DNA of 6,086 nucleotides from Bacteroidales bacterium. GTDB taxonomy: Bacteria; Bacteroidota; Bacteroidia; Bacteroidales; UBA7960. The notes under the pieces were generated by a model that was given only the letters and a program-made list of their open reading frames with translations, made no database searches and had not been told where the DNA came from. Where the stretch lies: assembly GCA_003451785.1 (NCBI GenBank), contig DMJL01000017.1, positions 1 to 6,086 on the forward strand, read 5' to 3'. Position numbers and translations under genes: made by a program. Position 1 is the stretch's first letter, and each line of letters begins with the position of its first letter. Shown piece by piece: positions 1-6,086 of the stretch.

Positions 1-551
1 GGGCTTTGCCTTACATTGTATTCAGATGGGCTCCTGAGCGTACGAGTTAAAAGTGGTATGTTTTCAAAATACCTGACTAATTCTAAATAAAAATATGCTC
101 TTAAAAATTTGGCTTCCGCAATAGTTCTTTCTTTGAAAGCAGCGGGCGCATTTATCCCATCAATAATTTCCAGAAAAAGGTTGGCCCTATAAATTCCAAC
201 ATAATTGCTTACCCAAATAGAATGTACTATCGGATTGGTAGTTGATATCCTGTGGGTGTTCAGCTCGTTTGCCAACATTCCGTCGTTTGCATCACCGCCA
301 CCAGCATGGGCATCGTCAGAAAGTATATCCGCAACCGTAACAAAGGGTGCCCAGGCAACGCCAGGTGCGGCTTGATAGGTAAGCGCGTCGTACACCGCCA
401 CAAGGGCTTGAAATGCTTGTTCCTCAGTTTGGTAAAAATTTGTAGTCAAAACTTGGTCAAGTGGTTGAAGATCAAGAAAATCCTCATTACATGCGCTCAA
501 CATTAATAAAACTACAAGCAGTTTTCCTATATTTGAAATGCGATTCTTCAT
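1..551 (-). CDS. SusD-like outer-membrane glycan-binding lipoprotein (N-terminal part, runs off the window)
   Basis: Surface lipoprotein that binds oligosaccharide and acts as the lid on the neighbouring SusC channel. I translated 183 residues from the ATG at 551-549; the frame is open to the window edge, and family members are usually about 450-600 residues, so roughly the N-terminal third is present. Visible features: a basic N-terminus (MKNR), a hydrophobic stretch (LLVVLLML), and lipobox LSAC with lipidated Cys21. This is followed by N-E-D, acidic residues resembling the Bacteroidota lipoprotein export signal for the outer face. Next come the family-typical FLDLQP segment (25-30), helix TEEQAFQALVAVYDAL (about 42-57), and the helix around 145-162 (AEAKFLRAYFYLELVRYF), a strong SusD TPR signature. 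The start lies 17 bases after the susC stop, so the two are almost certainly co-transcribed. The leader is A/T-rich without a clear Shine-Dalgarno sequence, as usual in this phylum. Family assignment is firm; ligand unknown. Confidence 0.95.
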   Translation of the reverse strand, partial: MKNRISNIGKLLVVLLMLSACNEDFLDLQPLDQVLTTNFYQTEEQAFQALVAVYDALTYQAAPGVAWAPFVTVADILSDDAHAGGGDANDGMLANELNTHRISTTNPIVHSIWVSNYVGIYRANLFLEIIDGINAPAAFKERTIAEAKFLRAYFYLELVRYFENIPLLTRTLRSPSEYNVRQS

Positions 552-568
552 TTTACAATGTCTTTAGG

Positions 569-3500
569 TTAGAATGATAAGGATGTGCCAATTCGGAATG
601 TCCTAGCATGAGGGTAAACACCCCTGTCGATACCGGCGTTGAAAGGACTCATAGCTCCAATTTCGGGGTCAGCACCAGAATATCGTGTCAAGGTAAAAAG
701 GTTCTCAACAGATACATAAATTCTCCAGTTGGAGGCACGGATTCTATTGAGCAAATTACTGGGAATGCTGTACCCGATTTGAAGATTTCTCATGCGCAAG
801 AAGGATCCATCCTCTATAAAAAGATCAGAAACTCTATAATTGTGATTTGTGTCAATCCAAGTGAATCTGGGAATTTGGTTAGATGTTCCTTCGCCAGTCC
901 ATCTTTCTAAGATTTCGGTTGTGCGGTTGGTAAACCGTAAGTCCTGACGAATCATTCCATTGAAAATGTCGTTGCCCAAGCTACCAACAATCAGCATAGA
1001 AAGGTCGAAATTCCTATATCTGAAATTTGCATTATAGCCAAAAGTCCAATCGGGCATTGGGTTTCCAATCTTGGTTCTATCTGAAGGTGTAATGGCTCCA
1101 TCGCCGTCAACATCTACAAACCGCACATCTCCCGGACGGGCGTTTGGTTGAAGCAAATTACCGTTTCTGTTTACATGCCTAAATATATCAGCTTGGTTTT
1201 GAAACAGACCATCCGTACGGTATCCCCAGAAGTAGCCAATTGGCATACCTACCTGTCCGCGGGTTACCATACCTGCAATTGCCCAACTTGCACCTGGCAA
1301 TACACCCTGTTCGTTTCCAATGTGGGTTATCTTGTTCTGGTTGTAAGCGGCATTGAAGCCCATGGAATAAGAGAAAGTCGGGGAGTAATTTCGCCAGTCT
1401 AAAGAAAACTCTACTCCACGGTTTCTTACGCTACCTACATTTGCAAACGGAGGGTCGTTGCCCACATGTGCTGGTATGGGTACTCTTTCCAACAGACCAC
1501 CAGTGTTTCTTTCATAAAAGTTTAATACACCAGTAAGGCGGTTGTTGAATGCACCCCACTCCAAGCCTACATCAATCATTTCCGACTGTTCCCAGCGTAT
1601 TTCTTGGTTTTCCATAAATGCAGGTATGGCTCCAATGCTTCTACCACCACCAAAAATATAGCCTAAGGCAGCCGTTCTGATGGCTGAAATAAATTGAAAA
1701 TCACCAATGTTTTCGTTACCATTGATACCCCAAGATGCCCTAATTCTCAAAATGTCAAGATTGTTGATTTGGGGGAAAAATGGCTCGTCGCTGATTACCC
1801 AACTTGCACCCAACGATGGGAAAATACCAAAGCGGTTTTGCGGCCCAAACCTTGATGACCCATCGCGGCGAATGATTGCAGTAACAGCATATCGGCGTTT
1901 GTAGTCGTACATCACGCGGGCAAACTGAGATAGCAATGCGTGATGACCAGCTCCACCTGTGGCTACCCACAAAGTATCTAAGGCCATATTGAGATAAACA
2001 TGTCTTGGGTCGAGAATTGGAACCCCTGAGTTAAATCCATACAGATTTTCCAAGTTAAGCTTTCTTGCTGATACACCCGCTAAAGCAGAAATGTTGTGTT
2101 CGCCGAAGCTTCGGTTGTAGGATAATGTGTTCTCCCATTGCCAAGTGAACCAGCGATTAATAGTTTTGCTTACCGAAGTTCGTTCGGTATTCCGCTGGGC
2201 ACTGTTTAGGAAGAATAAAGGAGTGTGGTCATCGTTGATTAGAAATGCCAAATCGATGGATACATTTGAGTTGAATCTAAGTCCTTCCAATAGTTCAAGC
2301 TCGCCATACACTTTACCTACAAGCTTGTCAACGCGAGTTTCGCCAGTCTGAATGGCCAACATTGCTGCTGGATTTACTATCTCAGCCCCAACAAGCCTTG
2401 AAATTCCAAACACATTGCCATCTCGGTCTCTTACCACAGGTTCGGTTGCATAAGGGGCGTTGCCCAAGATGTTTTGTCGAGATTCAAAGAGGGGTGTAAG
2501 TGGGTCAAGATTCAAGGCACTACTAAATGCACCGTTGAAAGAAGTATTAGATGCAATGCCTCTTTGCATGGTATGTGTGTATGCAAAGTTGCTCCCGAAG
2601 TTCATAAAGTCGTTTACCGTATGGCTTGTGTTTAGCCTTGCAGAAATACGCTCGAAATGAGAATTTTCTCCACCAATGATTCCTTGCTGAGAAAAATAGG
2701 AAAGAGAAGAGAAATAAGATGACCTTTCGGTGCCTCCCGAAACCGATAAATTGTGATTTACCATTGGGGCATTTGGTGTGAAAATTGCATCCTGCCAGTT
2801 GGTGTTAAAAGCAGGTATTTCGTTTAGATTGAAGGGTTCGGTTAGGCCCGCATTTCTTGCCCCTTCGTTCATCATCATTTTATATTGTTCTGCATTAAGC
2901 AAGTCCAAGGTACGGGCAACATTTTGAAAACCAATATATCCGGTATATGTAACAGACATATCGCCTCTGTTTGGTCTTTTGGTGGTTATCAGAATTACCC
3001 CATTTGCTGCTCTCGCACCATAGATTGCTGCAGAAGCCGCGTCTTTAAGTACCTCAATTGACTCAATATCGCTGGGATTTAGGAACTCGATACCGCCAAC
3101 AGCCATCCCATCCACAATAAAGAGTGGAGCTGCATCTCCGGTAGTTCCCGTGCCTCTGATGCGCACTGTGGGTGGTTCGCCCGGTTGACCGGATAAGTTG
3201 GTTACCGATACCCCTGCGGTTCTACCTTGTAGCGCCTGTTCAACCCTCAAGATGGGGGTTTCTGATATCTCATCGGCATCAACTCGGGATATGGCTCCAG
3301 TTACAACCCTTTTTAGCTGAGTGCCATATCCCACTACTACAAATTCGTCGAATAAGTGTACTTCCGTTTGAAGGCCGATGTTTCTTATTATGGTTTCGCC
3401 TTGCGTAATGGTAACAACAAATTCTTGTGTTGTGTATCCCACAAAATGCACAGCAATAGTGTGTGTTCCTGCTGGTAAATTAAGAGTGTAATCACCATTA

Positions 3501-3670
3501 GGCCCGGATGTGGTTCCTAAGGTGGTACCTCTAACTGCAATGCTGGCACCTGGCAGGGTTAATCCACTTTCGTGGTCTGTAATCACACCTACCAAAGTTT
3601 GCCCCTGTAGGCTGGTAGCTATTAATAAGCTGCCCAACAGAAACAGAATTTTTATAATGATTTTGTTCAT
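569..3670 (-). CDS. SusC-like TonB-dependent outer-membrane receptor (oligosaccharide importer)
   Basis: Outer-membrane beta-barrel that imports glycan oligosaccharides with energy from TonB-ExbBD, paired with the SusD-like protein encoded 17 bases downstream. The 1033-residue length is normal for the family. Domains in order: signal peptide (about 1-23, probable cleavage LQG|Q); carboxypeptidase-D regulatory-like Ig domain (about 25-103, with GxxxLPGA and GxY elements); SusC hallmark and presumed TonB-box region EFVVVGYGTQ (109-118); plug domain (about 119-235, with VRIRG, PLFIVDG and the IESIEVLKDAASAAIYGARAANG core at about 202-224); then the barrel, ending in the aromatic-terminated strand RIGTSLSF. 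An acidic loop at 853-864 (D853, D855, D857, D864) looks like the EF-hand-type calcium loop seen in many SusC proteins. No STN (anti-sigma signalling) domain precedes the Ig domain, so direct signalling to an ECF anti-sigma factor is unlikely. The frame is intact with no frameshift. Substrate is inferred from context only. Confidence 0.97.
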   Translation of the reverse strand: MNKIIIKILFLLGSLLIATSLQGQTLVGVITDHESGLTLPGASIAVRGTTLGTTSGPNGDYTLNLPAGTHTIAVHFVGYTTQEFVVTITQGETIIRNIGLQTEVHLFDEFVVVGYGTQLKRVVTGAISRVDADEISETPILRVEQALQGRTAGVSVTNLSGQPGEPPTVRIRGTGTTGDAAPLFIVDGMAVGGIEFLNPSDIESIEVLKDAASAAIYGARAANGVILITTKRPNRGDMSVTYTGYIGFQNVARTLDLLNAEQYKMMMNEGARNAGLTEPFNLNEIPAFNTNWQDAIFTPNAPMVNHNLSVSGGTERSSYFSSLSYFSQQGIIGGENSHFERISARLNTSHTVNDFMNFGSNFAYTHTMQRGIASNTSFNGAFSSALNLDPLTPLFESRQNILGNAPYATEPVVRDRDGNVFGISRLVGAEIVNPAAMLAIQTGETRVDKLVGKVYGELELLEGLRFNSNVSIDLAFLINDDHTPLFFLNSAQRNTERTSVSKTINRWFTWQWENTLSYNRSFGEHNISALAGVSARKLNLENLYGFNSGVPILDPRHVYLNMALDTLWVATGGAGHHALLSQFARVMYDYKRRYAVTAIIRRDGSSRFGPQNRFGIFPSLGASWVISDEPFFPQINNLDILRIRASWGINGNENIGDFQFISAIRTAALGYIFGGGRSIGAIPAFMENQEIRWEQSEMIDVGLEWGAFNNRLTGVLNFYERNTGGLLERVPIPAHVGNDPPFANVGSVRNRGVEFSLDWRNYSPTFSYSMGFNAAYNQNKITHIGNEQGVLPGASWAIAGMVTRGQVGMPIGYFWGYRTDGLFQNQADIFRHVNRNGNLLQPNARPGDVRFVDVDGDGAITPSDRTKIGNPMPDWTFGYNANFRYRNFDLSMLIVGSLGNDIFNGMIRQDLRFTNRTTEILERWTGEGTSNQIPRFTWIDTNHNYRVSDLFIEDGSFLRMRNLQIGYSIPSNLLNRIRASNWRIYVSVENLFTLTRYSGADPEIGAMSPFNAGIDRGVYPHARTFRIGTSLSF

Positions 3671-3692
3671 AATGCAATAAGGTTTAATTGGC

Positions 3693-3732
3693 TGAATAAT
3701 TTAGTTGGCATATATCCATTATGCCTTATTCA
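3693..3732 (-). promoter_or_regulatory. Compound hairpin in the GH16-susC intergenic gap
   Basis: The 82-base gap between the GH16 stop and the susC start holds a two-part inverted repeat. The outer arms, 3726-3732 and 3693-3699 (TGAATAA/TTATTCA on the minus strand), form 7 bp. The inner arms, 3720-3725 and 3707-3712 (GGCATA/TATGCC), form 6 bp around a 7-base loop. The two stems stack directly on one side and are separated by a 7-base bulge (3700-3706) on the other. No T-run follows on the minus strand, so it does not look like an intrinsic terminator. It could be a processing or mRNA-stability element separating the enzyme and transporter parts of the message, or a leader structure for susC. 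The stem is A/T-rich, so function is a guess; the pairing itself is read directly from the sequence. Confidence 0.4.
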
Positions 3733-3752
3733 AAAATTTTGAAAGAGAAGGA

Positions 3753-4883
3753 TTAATTTCTCCGAAAAACCCGAACATAATCAACCCGCATTTGCTGAGG
3801 GAAAATGGTAGTGCCATCGGGGCTACCTGGCCAATTTCCGCCTACTGCAATGTTGAAGATAAAGAAGTACGGCTGGTGAAATTCGCTCATGTGTCCTGCC
3901 GTTATGTCAATAGCACGAAATTGGACATTGTTGACCAGAAATCTAATGTGTGTTTGGTCCCAAACGAGAGAAAATACATGGTAGCTTTCATAAAATGTTC
4001 CAGCTGACAAGGTGAACGGCGATCCTGTTTGTGCATGACGGACACCGTCGTGCCAATGAATAGTGCCATGCACTGTGTTTTCTCTGCCTCTTCCACCTAC
4101 CATCTCCATTATGTCGATTTCGCCACACCTTGGCCAGCCAACGGTGGTAATATCATTGCCCAACATCCAAAGAGCTGGCCACATTCCCTGCCCCTTGGGC
4201 AAAAGTGCGCGAATATCAACGCGTCCGTATTGGAATGATCGTTTTCCTTGGGTGGTCATTCTTGCAGAGGTGAATTGTTGTCCTCCAAAGTTTTCCCTTC
4301 GGGCTTCAATCGTTAACACTCCGTTTGCAACCCAAGCATTTTGCGATCGGTAATATTGCAACTCGTTATTACCCCATCCAACAAGTGCGGGGGCTCCAGT
4401 GCCAATTTCAAAATTCCAATCGTTGGTATTAATGCTGGTGCCATTAAACTCGTCTTGCCATACAAGGGTAAAGCCATCATAGGAGAGCGGAGATACAAAA
4501 CCTCGCGAAAGAGGTACTTCCTGCATTACATTAAGAATGTTCACATCAAAACTCTCGCGAACAAATCTGCCTGATGCCCCCAAGGCTCGTATATCTATGT
4601 TGTATGTTCCACTCTGAGGAAATGTGTGGGTAAAAATCCCCGTAGTATTTGTTTGCAATGGATTTTCTGCATTTCCTACCCTTAGCTGATATTCCGTTGC
4701 ATTTTGTGCCGTTGCAACTATTCTTATCATCCCATTTTGCCTAGGGTCGATTTGCACATCTACCCTAAGGTTGGTGGGCTCTGTTGTAGGGGTTGCTATG
4801 GGTTCTGTGCAGGCAAAGAACATCAAAAGCAAAAGTGTGAGCGACATCAATGAAATTTTTTTGATTTTCATAGAAGACATCAT
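3753..4883 (-). CDS. GH16 endo-beta-glucanase lipoprotein (laminarinase type) with N-terminal PKD/Ig-like domain
   Basis: Retaining endo-glycosidase, probably cutting beta-1,3-glucan (laminarin) or mixed-linkage beta-glucan at the cell surface for the SusC/D pair. It has 376 residues. A lipoprotein signal ends at FFAC with lipidated Cys25, followed by T-E and a Pro/Thr-rich linker (26-37). Residues about 38-118 form a PKD/Ig-like beta-sandwich (SGTYNIDIRALG at 91-102). The GH16 domain spans about 137-374: WQDEFNG (142-148), substrate-cleft GWGNNELQYY (169-178), MWPALWM (234-240), catalytic GEIDIMEMVG (254-263), HGTIHW (272-277) and the C-terminal VDYVRVF (367-373). The ExDxxE motif with the extra residue of the laminarinase beta-bulge gives E255 as nucleophile, D257 as helper and E260 as acid/base, all present. 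In-frame ATGs lie at 4883, 4880 and 4871. The last gives a compact 21-residue signal peptide and lies farther from the upstream hairpin, so it may be the true start. Family is certain; the exact glucan is inferred. Confidence 0.94.
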   Translation of the reverse strand: MMSSMKIKKISLMSLTLLLLMFFACTEPIATPTTEPTNLRVDVQIDPRQNGMIRIVATAQNATEYQLRVGNAENPLQTNTTGIFTHTFPQSGTYNIDIRALGASGRFVRESFDVNILNVMQEVPLSRGFVSPLSYDGFTLVWQDEFNGTSINTNDWNFEIGTGAPALVGWGNNELQYYRSQNAWVANGVLTIEARRENFGGQQFTSARMTTQGKRSFQYGRVDIRALLPKGQGMWPALWMLGNDITTVGWPRCGEIDIMEMVGGRGRENTVHGTIHWHDGVRHAQTGSPFTLSAGTFYESYHVFSLVWDQTHIRFLVNNVQFRAIDITAGHMSEFHQPYFFIFNIAVGGNWPGSPDGTTIFPQQMRVDYVRVFRRN

Positions 4884-4886
4884 ATT

Positions 4887-4925
4887 AAAAATAAGGGCTG
4901 CAGGAGATAAACCTGCAACCCTTAT
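4887..4925 (-). terminator. Rho-independent terminator or attenuator between the SGBP-like gene and GH16
   Basis: Arms 4912-4925 and 4891-4904 pair over 14 bp around a 7-base loop (4905-4911), with a G/C-rich core. On the minus strand the 3' arm runs into a T-run (complement of 4887-4891). The single imperfect position (4898/4918) is a G-U wobble in a minus-strand transcript but a C-A mismatch in a plus-strand one, which supports minus-strand action. The stem begins 9 bases after the stop of the SGBP-like gene, and the T-run ends three bases before the first GH16 ATG. The T-run is short (five), so termination may be partial and downstream genes may be reached by read-through. Confidence 0.7.
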
Positions 4926-4934
4926 CCTGTTGAA

Positions 4935-6086
4935 TTATTCAAACCTGAGATTTCGGATGAAGAAGGTTCCGCCCGCAGTGTGGCCACCACCTCCAATGCC
5001 CAAGAAAATCATATCAATATCGGTTCTTGCTCTCACCGCAGTAAGGTCAAATGTATAAGTATGCCATCTTCCAACTATTACATCATCGCCTGTGATAACA
5101 GTTTGAACTGGTGAAGTCCACCATTGCGCGGTATGGCTTACATCGCCAAAGCCAAACACAATATGCCTTGCCAAAGGTGTGAATACAGTAGTTGCAGGAA
5201 TATAAATATCAATCATAGCTCTTGTAAAGTTGGTAAACTGAATATCGCGTCGCGGCAACACGGTACGCATTTGCAGTTCTTGCCACTGAATACCAGCGGT
5301 TCTATTAAACTGACCTACTCTGGGACCAGTTGGATTTTGTGGATCTACAACCCCAAACTCTACGGTCGAATTAGAAGTAATGGTATCAATTAGCGCCATG
5401 GCTGCAGGTAGCCTTGAAGAAAAGTTTATAAACATTTGGGTTGGGGTTACCTGAGGCAATCCGGCGGTGGGTAGATTAACCGGGGGTTCGAGTGCAGGAT
5501 TGGTATAGCTTGCATAAGTGAAGCTCCAATACAGATCAGCATAAGCATAAGAGATTATAAGCAGGTCAAATCCAGTATGACGCTGAATAACTGCATTAAA
5601 AGTTCTTGATGCAGTAGGAACTATACTTGGTGCTGAAGTACCTAAATGTGGCATACCCATCCAAGCTCCAAGTCCTGTAAGTGTAATTCTGTTGGCTACA
5701 GGATCGTATGTAAATTGGTGGGTGCCACTTAGCCAAGCTCTAACATCTGCTCCTGCACTATTTATCATATTGGCAGGTATAGCACTAAAACATACACCTG
5801 CTCTTGGGGTTCCAGCAAATACATCTTGCTCACCCCAGAATGAACCTTTGTCGTCGAATACGAATTGCCCATTGCGGCGGAAGGTGAACTCATGGAAATA
5901 CACACAAGGGCGCATTCCATTGTTAGTAAGCGACCACCAATAGCGAGCTTGCGCTGGGTTTGGTCCAACTCCCATACTTGTGCCTACTCTATGCAAACGC
6001 CATGTCCTGGAAGTTTCGCCAGCAAGCAAGGTTAGCGCAGCAAACGGATCACTTACATTTACATCTCTGGTGTGGGTGGCTGTTAC
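4935..6086 (-). CDS. SusE/SGBP-like modular glycan-binding protein (C-terminal part, 5' end outside window)
   Basis: The reading frame is open from the right edge to the TAA at 4937-4935, giving 383 residues. A possible internal TTG at 6029 is not a credible start, because coding continues upstream without a stop. Visible residues 1-13 (VTATHTRDVNVSD) look like the last strand of a PKD/Ig-like domain. Residues about 14-190 form a first module with SRTWRL, GVGP, a WW pair, FTFRRNGQF and a late YWSFTYA strand, the pattern I associate with PKD-containing proteins beside SusD in Bacteroidota PULs. A Pro-rich linker (about 198-212) leads to a second module (about 222-383) with FTNFTRAMIDIYIPA, an exposed-looking QWW, GRWHTYTFDLT, a GIGGGGH turn and terminal FFIRNLRFE, resembling a jelly-roll carbohydrate-binding fold. 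No catalytic motif is recognisable. A lipobox would lie outside the window. The likely role, inferred, is holding polysaccharide at the cell surface for the GH16 enzyme encoded next. No CBM family number can be assigned by eye. Confidence 0.75.
   Translation of the reverse strand, partial: VTATHTRDVNVSDPFAALTLLAGETSRTWRLHRVGTSMGVGPNPAQARYWWSLTNNGMRPCVYFHEFTFRRNGQFVFDDKGSFWGEQDVFAGTPRAGVCFSAIPANMINSAGADVRAWLSGTHQFTYDPVANRITLTGLGAWMGMPHLGTSAPSIVPTASRTFNAVIQRHTGFDLLIISYAYADLYWSFTYASYTNPALEPPVNLPTAGLPQVTPTQMFINFSSRLPAAMALIDTITSNSTVEFGVVDPQNPTGPRVGQFNRTAGIQWQELQMRTVLPRRDIQFTNFTRAMIDIYIPATTVFTPLARHIVFGFGDVSHTAQWWTSPVQTVITGDDVIVGRWHTYTFDLTAVRARTDIDMIFLGIGGGGHTAGGTFFIRNLRFE

Noticed and set aside
252..506. 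Plus-strand open frame of 84 codons near the left end
   Set aside because: It lies antisense within the SusD-like gene, whose translation has a lipobox and clear family motifs; the plus-strand product shows no recognisable domain.
3671..3752. Possible Bacteroidota promoter before susC (a TTTG in TTTTTGAATAAGG followed about 19 bases later by TATATGCC)
   Set aside because: The -7 element TAnnTTTG is poorly matched (TATATGCC lacks the TTTG core), and the position coincides with the hairpin, so I do not call a promoter.
3705..4353. Several plus-strand open frames (65-100 codons) opposite the GH16 gene and its downstream gap
   Set aside because: They are shadows of the GH16 reading frame, which contains the full catalytic motif; none has a leader or protein-like domain pattern.
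4926..4943. Short palindrome TTGAATAATTCAA at the end of the SGBP-like gene as a possible operator
   Set aside because: It is only 5 bp per arm, A/T-only apart from one pair, and includes the stop codon; there is no second copy or regulator nearby.
4771..5058. Plus-strand open frame spanning the gap between GH16 and the SGBP-like gene
   Set aside because: It overlaps the 5' end of GH16, the terminator hairpin and the 3' end of the SGBP-like gene, and its product is unlike any domain I recognise.
6027..6029. TTG at 6029 as the start of the SGBP-like gene
   Set aside because: The frame continues upstream to the window edge without a stop, and the upstream residues look like the end of a PKD-type domain, so the true start lies outside the window.

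Overview
The window is a stretch of a Bacteroidota (Bacteroidetes) polysaccharide utilisation locus (PUL). The phylum call rests on an adjacent SusC-type TonB-dependent receptor and SusD-type lipoprotein, a combination characteristic of this phylum. Supporting points are lipoprotein signals with acidic residues just after the cysteine, and no recognisable Shine-Dalgarno sequences at the starts. The sequence does not allow a genus to be named.

All four genes lie on the minus strand, so the locus reads from right to left. In order of transcription they are: (1) the C-terminal 383 residues of a large surface protein of the kind found as a surface glycan-binding protein (SGBP) in PULs (6086-4935, 5' end outside the window); (2) a complete glycoside hydrolase family 16 lipoprotein with an N-terminal PKD/Ig-like module and an intact laminarinase-type active site (4883-3753); (3) a complete 1033-residue SusC-like receptor (3670-569); (4) the first 183 residues of its SusD-like partner (551-1, running off the left edge). 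Coding sequence covers nearly everything. The only gaps are 51, 82 and 17 bases, and no stretch over 300 bases lacks a gene.

The likely division of labour is as follows. The SGBP-like protein and SusD capture a beta-glucan at the cell surface. The GH16 enzyme cuts it there into oligosaccharides, and the SusC/SusD pair imports these with TonB energy. The GH16 motif suggests beta-1,3-glucan (laminarin type) or mixed-linkage beta-glucan. The substrate is inferred from one enzyme only, since no GH3, GH17, GH30 or regulator gene is visible.

Two non-coding structures stand out. A 14-bp hairpin with a T-run lies between the SGBP-like gene and GH16 and ends three bases before the first GH16 ATG, so it is either an intra-operon terminator/attenuator or a 3'-end processing element. 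A second compound hairpin without a T-run occupies the GH16-susC gap, and parts of it can pair alternatively with sequence at the susC start codon. Otherwise this is a fairly ordinary PUL segment. I see no mobile element, CRISPR array, RNA gene or clearly undescribed system; the least explained part is the modular SGBP-like protein.
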